Of a stretch of 5,752 bases of DNA, positions 1-5,752 are shown in pieces (position 1 is the stretch's first letter; each line of letters starts with the position of its first letter). The stretch is from Bacteroidales bacterium UBA4459 (lineage in GTDB: Bacteria > Bacteroidota > Bacteroidia > Bacteroidales > F082), in the NCBI GenBank assembly GCA_002389465.1, contig DGOT01000217.1, positions 5,425 to 11,176 on the forward strand, in the 5' to 3' direction. Under the pieces are notes generated by a model. The model was not told the DNA's origin. It saw only the letters and a program-made list of their open reading frames with translations, and ran no database searches. A program made the translations under genes and the position numbers.

Positions 1-3000
1 CTGAGCTTGCTGGTTTTTATACCGGTATCAATGCTTCAGGCTCAGGCTCAGCCAAAAGCTCCTGACAAAGTTATTACACCGACACATTTCGATGTTTCCC
101 AAAACTTACGTGACGTTGAACCTATTCCTCCGGGCGTGAGATCAAGATCATGGAAAGACAACCTGATTAAGAACAAGACCGGTTTTCTTGAAGAGTTTAG
201 CAGGCCATCCGTAATGACAGGTACTGATCCTGTATTGCAGGATGAAATCGGGTCAACCCGGGAAACGGCTACAGTAGGCCAGAACTTTGCCGGAGTAAGC
301 AACCTGAATGGTGTTGCGCCTCCTGATACCGATGGAGATGTTGGACCAAACCATTATTTCCAGATGATCAACCTGTCATACGCTGTGTGGGACAAGAACG
401 GTAACCAATTGTTGGCTCCCGCCGATAACCAAACCATTTGGGAAGGTTTTGACAATGGACAACCATATGACAACGCCAACGATGGTGACCCCATTGTATT
501 ATACGATGAGTATGCCAACAGGTGGCTGGTAAGTCAGTTTGCTGTAAATACTTCAAATAATAAGTTTTACGAACTTGTTGCTATCTCTACAACCCCTGAT
601 CCAACAGGTTCATGGTATCGTTATGCTTTTGAGTTTGACAATATGCCTGACTACCCAAAATTCGGTATCTGGCCTGATGGTTACTATTTATCCATTAACC
701 AGTTTGCTAACGGTTCATCGTGGGCTGGCGGTGGAATTGCCGTTTTCGACAGAGATGCGATGATCAATGGTGATGCCAATGCAACAGCCCTGTTCTGGAA
801 TCTCGGTACAAGCTACGGAAGTCTTTTACCTGCCGATTGCGATGGTATGCTGCCGCCTTCAGGATCACCCAACTATTTTGTGAATCTTGGTACAAACTTA
901 TTACGTATCTGGGAAGTGTCTGTTGACTGGAACAATACCAGTAACTCCACTGCTTCCTTGGTAAGCTCTTTAACAACAGCTTCCTTCTCCAACAGCAGTA
1001 TTTCCATAAACCAGCCAGGCACATCAACCAAGCTTGATAACCTCGCCGACAGGTTAATGTACCGTCTGCAATACAGAAATTTTGGCACATACCAGGCAAT
1101 GGTTACAAACCATACTGTAAACGTTGGAAGCGGCCGCGCCGGAATCCGCTGGTACGAATTAAGGAATACCGGAAATGGCTGGAGTATCTATCAGCAAGGC
1201 ACATATGCACCGGCTGATGGCGATCATCGTTGGATGGCCAGTGTTGCCATGAATGGAAATGGTGACATTGGAATTGGTTATTCCGTTTCAGGCTCAAGCA
1301 CTTACCCTTCTATTCGTGTAGCCGGGCAAACCGCCGGAGCTCCTGGCGGATTAGGCGTATTGGACATTGCTGAAACCAGTGTCATCGAAGGATCATTCTC
1401 ACAGACAGGCGTGACACGCTGGGGCGATTACTCGATGATTTCGGTTGACCCGAATGATGATGCTACGTTTTGGTACACCACCGAATATTCAACCGGTGGA
1501 TGGAACTGGGTAACCAGAATTGCTTCTTTTGCCTTTTCAGCTCCCGTTCCTGTTCCTCCTGTAGCTGATTTTTCAGCTGATGCTACAAACATCAGCACCG
1601 GGGGTGCCGTTCATTTCCAAGATCAGTCAACAGGCAATCCTACATCGTGGAGTTGGTCATTCCCCGGAGGCACACCTTCATCCAGCACGGAGCAAAACCC
1701 AACGGTTTATTACAACACAGCCGGAACTTATGATGTATCATTAGCCGTTACAAATTCAGAAGGAAACGATACTAAAACAGTGACCAATTATATTACTGTT
1801 GAAGACACCCCAATTTCCTATTGTTCATCACAGGGTAATAACTGGTCTTACGAATGGATTAGCAATGTACAGTTTGGTTTGTATGCCAATAGTTCCGGAG
1901 CCGCAGGTTATACTGATTTTACAAGTGAAATGGTTTCAATGGAATCAGGATCAAATGTGGCTGTATCATTAAGCCCCGGGTTCTCGGGAAGCACTTATAC
2001 AGAGTATTGGAAAGTATGGATTGATTACAACAAGAATGGAGACTTTACAGATGCAGGAGAGGAAGTGTTCAGTGGCAATGGAAATGGGTCTTTTTCAGGC
2101 AGTTTTACTGTTCCTGCAGGCGCAACCGGAACTACCCGTATGCGTGTGTCAATGAAATGGAATGCATGGCAAACATCTTGCGAAACATTTAGTTACGGCG
2201 AAGTTGAAGACTATACGGTTGAGTTTACGACTTCTGTGCCGGTAGCCCCGGTTGCAGACTTCTCCGCAAGCGCTACAACGGTTGCCGAAGGTGCCATAGT
2301 GAACTTCACTGATCAGTCGACGAATGTACCGACTTCCTGGGCATGGACGTTTACAGGCGGAAATCCGTCAAGCAGTACAGCTCAGAATCCCAGCGTTCAA
2401 TACGATAATGCGGGAACATATACGGTTGAGCTAACGGCTACGAATGATGGTGGCTCGGATACGGAAACAAAGACCAATTACATTACCGTCATGCGGATAC
2501 CGGTAGCTGACTTCACTTCGGATGTTACTGTAATTAATGAAGGCGAAAATGTTCAGTTTACGGATCAGTCAACTGATGCTGCAAGCTGGTCATGGTCTTT
2601 CAGCGGAGGGACCCCGTCAAGCAGTACAGCTCAGAATCCTTCGGTAACGTATAATACTGCCGGAACATACACAGTTGAACTGACCGCAACAAATACAGTT
2701 GGCTCCGACACAGAAACAAAAACTGCTTACATTACGGTGAATCATGTTGTGGTTGCTCCTGTGGCTGATTTCTCGGCTAGTCCCACATCTGTTTTAGAAG
2801 GAGGTGCCGTTAGCTTTACTGACCTTTCAACTAACGAACCTACAAGCTGGTCGTGGACTTTTGCCGGAGGAACACCTTCAAGCAGCACGGCACAAAACCC
2901 TTCGGTAACTTATAACACAGCAGGAACATATGATGTAACCCTTGTAACTTCCAATTCAGCAGGATCAGATACGGAAACAAAAACAGGATACATCACCGTA

Positions 3001-3786
3001 ACTTCAGCTCCTTCAGAAGTAACCCTAAGCTTTACTGATTTTGAAAGCGGCTGGGGTATCTGGACTGACGGCGGTGGCGACTGTAAATATTATACGCGCA
3101 GTACATATGCCTGGAGCGGAAGTGATGCAGTAGACATTCAGGATAATTCAGGTGTTTCTTCATCATTTTATATGACCAATGGCGAAGATGTGCATACGCC
3201 TGGTTATGTTGAGTTACAGGTTGAATTCTATTTTATTGCCATAAGCATGGATAATTCGAATGAAGATTTCTGGGTGCAATATTACGATGGCTCATCCTGG
3301 TATACTGTTGCTGACTTCGATCAGGGTACAGATTTTGACAACGGTACATTCTATGTTGCTACCGTTACGATCCTTGAGTCGAACCTTAACTTCCCAACGA
3401 ACATGAAACTCAGGTTTATGTGCGATGCCAGTGGCAACAGGGATGATGTATATATTGATGACATTACTGTAACAGCATCAACTTCAGTTACGAACGGACC
3501 TGTACGTCCAATTGTAGTTAGAGAAACCGGAAGACGGCTACTCCCAGAAGAAGCAGAAGAGTTTGCCATTTATCCCAACCCGGCTAACAATGAACTTTAC
3601 ATCACATCGGAAGAAGAGGAAGACCTCGAAGTGTCTATTTATAATGTTTCCGGACAGATGGTACAACATGTTGCTTTACCTGCTGGCAGCGAAAAAATCG
3701 ATATCAGTAAACTTGATAAAGGAATTTACCTGATCAATATTCAAGTTGAAGATGAAATCTTTACTAAAAAAATTATTAAACAATAG
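1..3786 (+). CDS. Large T9SS-secreted multidomain protein (PKD / GEVED / MAM-like), 5' end missing
   Basis: This is probably a cell-surface or released protein exported through Sec and then type IX secretion; its biochemical role is not recognised. The frame is open from base 1. The first visible residues (LSLLVFIPVSMLQAQAQ) are the hydrophobic core and AQA cleavage site of a signal peptide, so the real start and its basic n-region lie upstream; the TTG at 7 is used only for numbering. Domains by residue: unassigned N-terminal domain about 90-513, with VAPPDTDGDVGPNH at 103-116; PKD 518-598; GEVED 604-740, with a Ca-binding-like DYNKNGD loop at 673-679 and the namesake GEVEDYTV at 731-738; PKD 748-828, 832-911 and 918-998, each with a WxWxF strand and an AGTY turn; MAM/jelly-roll-like beta-sandwich about 1003-1158 ending DDVYIDDITVT; T9SS type A sorting domain about 1186-1259, starting FAIYPNPANN and ending KKIIKQ. 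PKD and GEVED domains usually act as spacers or in adhesion and binding. No catalytic motif of a known peptidase or glycoside hydrolase was seen. Stop is TAG at 3784. Confidence 0.93.
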   Translation: MSLLVFIPVSMLQAQAQPKAPDKVITPTHFDVSQNLRDVEPIPPGVRSRSWKDNLIKNKTGFLEEFSRPSVMTGTDPVLQDEIGSTRETATVGQNFAGVSNLNGVAPPDTDGDVGPNHYFQMINLSYAVWDKNGNQLLAPADNQTIWEGFDNGQPYDNANDGDPIVLYDEYANRWLVSQFAVNTSNNKFYELVAISTTPDPTGSWYRYAFEFDNMPDYPKFGIWPDGYYLSINQFANGSSWAGGGIAVFDRDAMINGDANATALFWNLGTSYGSLLPADCDGMLPPSGSPNYFVNLGTNLLRIWEVSVDWNNTSNSTASLVSSLTTASFSNSSISINQPGTSTKLDNLADRLMYRLQYRNFGTYQAMVTNHTVNVGSGRAGIRWYELRNTGNGWSIYQQGTYAPADGDHRWMASVAMNGNGDIGIGYSVSGSSTYPSIRVAGQTAGAPGGLGVLDIAETSVIEGSFSQTGVTRWGDYSMISVDPNDDATFWYTTEYSTGGWNWVTRIASFAFSAPVPVPPVADFSADATNISTGGAVHFQDQSTGNPTSWSWSFPGGTPSSSTEQNPTVYYNTAGTYDVSLAVTNSEGNDTKTVTNYITVEDTPISYCSSQGNNWSYEWISNVQFGLYANSSGAAGYTDFTSEMVSMESGSNVAVSLSPGFSGSTYTEYWKVWIDYNKNGDFTDAGEEVFSGNGNGSFSGSFTVPAGATGTTRMRVSMKWNAWQTSCETFSYGEVEDYTVEFTTSVPVAPVADFSASATTVAEGAIVNFTDQSTNVPTSWAWTFTGGNPSSSTAQNPSVQYDNAGTYTVELTATNDGGSDTETKTNYITVMRIPVADFTSDVTVINEGENVQFTDQSTDAASWSWSFSGGTPSSSTAQNPSVTYNTAGTYTVELTATNTVGSDTETKTAYITVNHVVVAPVADFSASPTSVLEGGAVSFTDLSTNEPTSWSWTFAGGTPSSSTAQNPSVTYNTAGTYDVTLVTSNSAGSDTETKTGYITVTSAPSEVTLSFTDFESGWGIWTDGGGDCKYYTRSTYAWSGSDAVDIQDNSGVSSSFYMTNGEDVHTPGYVELQVEFYFIAISMDNSNEDFWVQYYDGSSWYTVADFDQGTDFDNGTFYVATVTILESNLNFPTNMKLRFMCDASGNRDDVYIDDITVTASTSVTNGPVRPIVVRETGRRLLPEEAEEFAIYPNPANNELYITSEEEEDLEVSIYNVSGQMVQHVALPAGSEKIDISKLDKGIYLINIQVEDEIFTKKIIKQ
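1558..3000 (+). repeat. Four PKD-domain coding repeats, interrupted by a GEVED domain
   Basis: Four copies of an approximately 80-codon PKD unit lie at 1558-1800, 2248-2490, 2500-2739 and 2758-3000; the GEVED-coding segment separates the first from the other three. Each unit opens with P-V-A-D-F, carries a WxWxF core and a GG-P-SSST-QNP turn, and ends in YITV. At DNA level the second and third copies share an identical 26-nt block (2365-2390 and 2614-2639), offset by 249 nt, which is exactly 83 codons. Copies three and four are also close around their SVTYNTAGTY segments. This suggests in-frame tandem duplication or gene conversion inside the gene. Confidence 0.85.
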
Positions 3787-3803
3787 TTTTGAGCTAAACA
3801 CGA

Positions 3804-3837
3804 AAAAAACCCGGTCGTTATATTGACCGGGTTTTTT
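3804..3837. terminator. Bidirectional intrinsic terminator between convergent genes
   Basis: A perfect 13-bp inverted repeat: the left arm AAAAAACCCGGTC at 3804-3816 pairs with GACCGGGTTTTTT at 3825-3837 around an 8-nt loop (GTTATATT). The GC-rich core CCCGGTC/GACCGGG is followed by a T run on either strand, so it can end transcription from both sides. It starts 17 nt after the stop of the secreted-protein gene and lies 19 nt beyond the stop of the leftward dehydrogenase gene. Confidence 0.93.
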
Positions 3838-3856
3838 ATTTCTTTCAGAAAGTCAA

Positions 3857-5023
3857 CTACTCAAACGCCGGAATACCCGTTATATCCATCCCCGTGATCA
3901 ACAAATGAATATCGTGCGTACCCTCATAAGTGATGACTGACTCGAGATTCATCATGTGTCGCATGATGGGGTAATCGCCGGTAACGCCCATAGCTCCCAG
4001 AATCTGGCGACTCTCACGGGCTATTTTCAGTGCTGTTTCTACATTGTTCCGTTTGGCCATGGATATCTGAGCAGGTGTGGCTCTGTCTTCATTTCTTAGA
4101 GTCCCAAGTCGCCATACCAATAACTGGGCTTTGGTAATTTCTGTCAGCATCTCAGATAGTTTTTTCTGCTGCAACTGGAACGAAGCAATCGGTTGGCCAA
4201 ATTGTTTTCTTTCTTTCGCATATTGCACCGCTGTATCATAACATTCCATGGCGGCTCCCAGCACTCCCCAGGCAATGCCGTAGCGTGCCGAGTTCAGGCA
4301 AGTAAGCGGTCCTTTCAACCCTTTAACGCCTGGCAATAGATTTTCTTTCGGGACCTTCACATTATCAAACACCAATTCTCCTGTCGGGGAAGCTCGTAAT
4401 GACCATTTTCGGTCGGTGACAGGTGTTGTAAATCCTTCCATCCCTCTTTCAACAATAATTCCCCGAACTTTTCCTTCCTCATCTTTGGACCATACCACGG
4501 CAACATCAGCAATGGGCGCATTGGTAATCCACATTTTGGAACCGTTCAGCAAATAATGATCTCCTTTGTTTTCAAAATGCGTTAGCATGCTGCCAGGATC
4601 AGACCCGTGATTGGGCTCTGTTAGGCCATACGCTCCCACCCACTCACCACTGGCCAGTTTCGGCAGATATTTCGTACGCTGCTCTTCTGTTCCAAAGGCA
4701 TAAATCGGGTACATCACCAGTGAAGTTTGTACCGATGCCGTCGAGCGAATGGCCGAATCACCCCGCTCCAGCTCAGTCATGATCAGGCCATAGGAAATTT
4801 GATCTAGGCCAGCGCCTCCGTATTTTTCCGGAATAAATGGCCCAAATGCGCCGATCTCACCCATTTCTTTGATCAGGTGTGTAGGATAGGTGTGTTTTTG
4901 TGCATAGTCATCGATAATGGGTTTTACAGATCGTTCTACCCACTCGCGCACCGCATCACGGATTATTTTATGTTCTTCGGTCAGTAGTTCGTCAACCAGA
5001 TAGTAATCAGGGGGATGATACAT
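3857..5023 (-). CDS. Glutaryl-CoA dehydrogenase-like acyl-CoA dehydrogenase
   Basis: Predicted cytoplasmic FAD flavoenzyme that oxidises glutaryl-CoA and decarboxylates it to crotonyl-CoA, passing electrons to electron-transferring flavoprotein; in other organisms this is a step of lysine/tryptophan and glutarate breakdown. The ATG at 5023 gives 388 residues, normal for the family. A TTG two codons upstream (5029) is possible but less likely; neither has a Shine-Dalgarno sequence. Visible motifs (ATG numbering): the acyl-CoA dehydrogenase signature GLTEPNHGSDPGS at 133-145, WITN near 165-168, RYGIAWGVLGA from 247, ERKQFGQP near 271-278, and TYEGTHDIH at 365-373 with the expected catalytic base Glu367. 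ELERGDSAIR carries Glu86 and Arg93, which line up with Glu87 and Arg94 of human glutaryl-CoA dehydrogenase, and is followed by SVQTSLVMYPIYAFG. These segments, recalled from the human enzyme, favour glutaryl-CoA over a short-chain acyl-CoA. The gene stands alone: convergent with the secreted-protein gene and divergent from ridA. Substrate is inferred, not proven. Confidence 0.9.
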   Translation of the reverse strand: MYHPPDYYLVDELLTEEHKIIRDAVREWVERSVKPIIDDYAQKHTYPTHLIKEMGEIGAFGPFIPEKYGGAGLDQISYGLIMTELERGDSAIRSTASVQTSLVMYPIYAFGTEEQRTKYLPKLASGEWVGAYGLTEPNHGSDPGSMLTHFENKGDHYLLNGSKMWITNAPIADVAVVWSKDEEGKVRGIIVERGMEGFTTPVTDRKWSLRASPTGELVFDNVKVPKENLLPGVKGLKGPLTCLNSARYGIAWGVLGAAMECYDTAVQYAKERKQFGQPIASFQLQQKKLSEMLTEITKAQLLVWRLGTLRNEDRATPAQISMAKRNNVETALKIARESRQILGAMGVTGDYPIMRHMMNLESVITYEGTHDIHLLITGMDITGIPAFE

Positions 5024-5048
5024 ATACAACTGTTTTTAGATGGCTGGG

Positions 5049-5056
5049 TAAAGATA
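5049..5056 (-). promoter_or_regulatory. Weak candidate -7 element for the acyl-CoA dehydrogenase gene
   Basis: Read on the minus strand this is TATCTTTA, one mismatch from the Bacteroidota TAnnTTTG -7 consensus, 25 nt upstream of the ATG at 5023. A transcript starting about 7 nt downstream would have a leader of roughly 20 nt, much like that proposed for ridA on the other strand. No convincing TTG-type -33 element is visible, so this is only a candidate. Confidence 0.22.
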
Positions 5057-5131
5057 TGGAAGATTTGCATTTGGTAAAAAAACATTATTATATCCGCTTG
5101 AAGTTATGGAATAGGTTGTGGAAAGTTTCGC

Positions 5132-5139
5132 TATTTTTG
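5132..5139 (+). promoter_or_regulatory. Bacteroidota-type -7 promoter element for ridA
   Basis: TATTTTTG matches TAnnTTTG, the -7 consensus of the Bacteroidota housekeeping sigma factor, at every fixed position. It lies 25 nt before the ridA ATG (5165), implying a start site near 5146 and a leader of about 19 nt. The upstream element is poor: a TTG at 5116-5118 is only 13 nt away, shorter than the usual spacing of about 17-23 nt. It would also drive the downstream pabB-like gene if the two are co-transcribed. Confidence 0.5.
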
Positions 5140-5164
5140 AACTTCTTTAAAAAGTATATCTATT

Positions 5165-5545
5165 ATGAAAAAAATCATCCACACATCAAATGCTCCGGCC
5201 GCCATTGGCCCTTACAGCCAGGCAGTAGAGGCCAACGGCATGTTGTTTGTTTCGGGACAGGTACCCATCGACCCGAAAACCGGTAAAGTTGTGGAAGGTG
5301 ACATCACCATCCAAACCGAGCAGGTAATGCAAAATATTAATGCCATCCTCGAAGAAGCTGGCTATAGTTTTAAGGATGTGATCAAATCAACCTGCCTGTT
5401 AAGTGATATGGCCAATTTTGCTGCCATGAACGCGGTTTACGGAACGTATTATTCTGAAAATCCTCCGGCACGGGCTGCTTTTGCTGTTAAAGATTTACCG
5501 CTAAATGTACTTGTTGAGATAGAAACAATTGCTGTTAAAAATTAA
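5165..5545 (+). CDS. ridA: RidA family enamine/imine deaminase
   Basis: RidA (YjgF/YER057c/UK114 family) hydrolyses reactive enamine/imine intermediates such as 2-aminoacrylate, released by PLP enzymes, to the keto acid and ammonia, which protects PLP enzymes from damage. It is a cytosolic homotrimer in characterised members. The 126-residue length is typical. The N-terminal NAPAAIGPYSQAV (9-21) places Tyr17 as in E. coli RidA; Arg103 in PPARAAF and Glu118 in VEIETIAV correspond to E. coli Arg105 and Glu120, the carboxylate-binding and catalytic residues of the active RidA subfamily. The region around Arg103 fits the family signature P-A-R-x-x-F ending in V-E-I. The ATG at 5165 is chosen because the family N-terminus aligns from it; an A-rich AAAAAG lies upstream instead of a strong ribosome site. 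The gene is divergent from the acyl-CoA dehydrogenase and 41 nt upstream of the pabB-like gene, with no terminator between them. Confidence 0.96.
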   Translation: MKKIIHTSNAPAAIGPYSQAVEANGMLFVSGQVPIDPKTGKVVEGDITIQTEQVMQNINAILEEAGYSFKDVIKSTCLLSDMANFAAMNAVYGTYYSENPPARAAFAVKDLPLNVLVEIETIAVKN

Positions 5546-5586
5546 AGCACTGTTTCGCGCTTCATTATTCAGATTAAAAAAGAGAC

Positions 5587-5752
5587 GTGCACTATCCCCT
5601 ATGCGATCAGATAAATAAACTTGGCAGACAAAAAATCCCTTTCCTGTTTGTCCTCGACTATGAGGTCAGGCATCCCGTTGTGGTTCCGCTTAAGGAGGTT
5701 GATCCTGATCAAATTTTGTATTCAGTAAATGGGATTACAAACTCTGTTACGT
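5587..5752 (+). CDS. pabB: Aminodeoxychorismate synthase component I (PabB-like), 3' end missing
   Basis: Only about 55 codons are visible before the window ends. The product is predicted to be the chorismate-binding subunit that makes 4-amino-4-deoxychorismate from chorismate, with ammonia from a glutamine amidotransferase, for p-aminobenzoate and folate synthesis. The recognisable part is a short N-terminus: INKLG at residues 9-13, PFLFVLDYE at 18-26, PLKEVDP at 34-40 and YSVNGITN at 45-52. This PF-F-(I/V)-(I/L)-D-(F/Y)-E ... NG-TN pattern is what I recall at the start of Bacteroidota PabB proteins; the catalytic C-terminal chorismate domain lies outside the window. The frame has a stop at 5575-5577 and no ATG, so GTG at 5587 is the only reasonable start, preceded by an AAAAAAGAG purine run. 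It follows ridA by 41 nt in the same direction and is likely in the same operon. The gene name is a similarity judgement from the N-terminus alone. Confidence 0.72.
   Translation, partial: MHYPLCDQINKLGRQKIPFLFVLDYEVRHPVVVPLKEVDPDQILYSVNGITNSVT

Noticed and set aside
48..1297. Several minus-strand reading frames and one plus-strand frame (575-763) inside the large gene
   Set aside because: They lie entirely within the continuous, domain-bearing secreted-protein frame, have no recognisable domains or leader signals, and have the composition of shadow frames.
1558..3000. Repeated DNA that might suggest a CRISPR array or satellite
   Set aside because: The repeats are about 250 nt long, in frame, imperfect and encode PKD domains; there are no short identical repeats with unique spacers.
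3351..3569. 72-residue minus-strand open frame
   Set aside because: It is antisense to the beta-sandwich and linker of the large protein and has no recognisable features.
5056..5286. 76-residue plus-strand open frame overlapping the ridA start
   Set aside because: It runs through the promoter region and overlaps ridA out of frame; its product has no family features, whereas ridA is clear.
5546..5586. Possible terminator between ridA and the pabB-like gene
   Set aside because: Only short chance complementarity (GCAC with GTGC) is present and no hairpin followed by a T run.
5692..5705. AAGGAGGTTGATCC, resembling a strong Shine-Dalgarno sequence or the complement of the 16S rRNA 3' end
   Set aside because: It is in frame within the pabB-like coding sequence and encodes LKEVDP-type residues; it differs from the rRNA complement by an inserted T, and Bacteroidota rarely rely on such sites.

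Overview
The window looks like a piece of a Bacteroidota chromosome. The evidence is a large secreted protein with PKD repeats and a type IX secretion (T9SS) C-terminal sorting domain, a perfect TAnnTTTG Bacteroidota-type -7 promoter element, and little use of Shine-Dalgarno sequences. The protein styles would fit a marine or gut Marinilabiliales-like lineage, but that finer placement is only a guess.

Layout: (1) 1-3786, plus strand: a very large multidomain secreted protein whose true start lies left of the window. It has the end of a signal peptide, a roughly 420-residue N-terminal domain of unassigned function, one PKD domain, a GEVED domain, three more PKD domains, a MAM/jelly-roll-like beta-sandwich and a T9SS type A sorting domain. 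(2) 3804-3837: a 13-bp perfect hairpin flanked by A and T tracts, serving as a shared terminator between convergent genes. (3) 3857-5023, minus strand: an acyl-CoA dehydrogenase that matches glutaryl-CoA dehydrogenase through its substrate-binding and catalytic motifs. (4) 5024-5164: a divergent, AT-rich intergenic region with a good promoter for the rightward gene and a weak candidate for the leftward one. (5) 5165-5545, plus strand: RidA, an enamine/imine deaminase. (6) 5587-5752, plus strand: the first 55 or so codons of what looks like aminodeoxychorismate synthase component I (pabB). It probably starts at GTG and is cut by the right edge.

The genes do not form one pathway. ridA and pabB are probably co-transcribed, with a 41-nt gap and no terminator between them. 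The glutaryl-CoA dehydrogenase and the surface protein are separate transcription units that end against each other. I see no RNA gene, insertion sequence, CRISPR array, phage gene or clearly new multi-gene system. The least explained part is the N-terminal domain of the large secreted protein.
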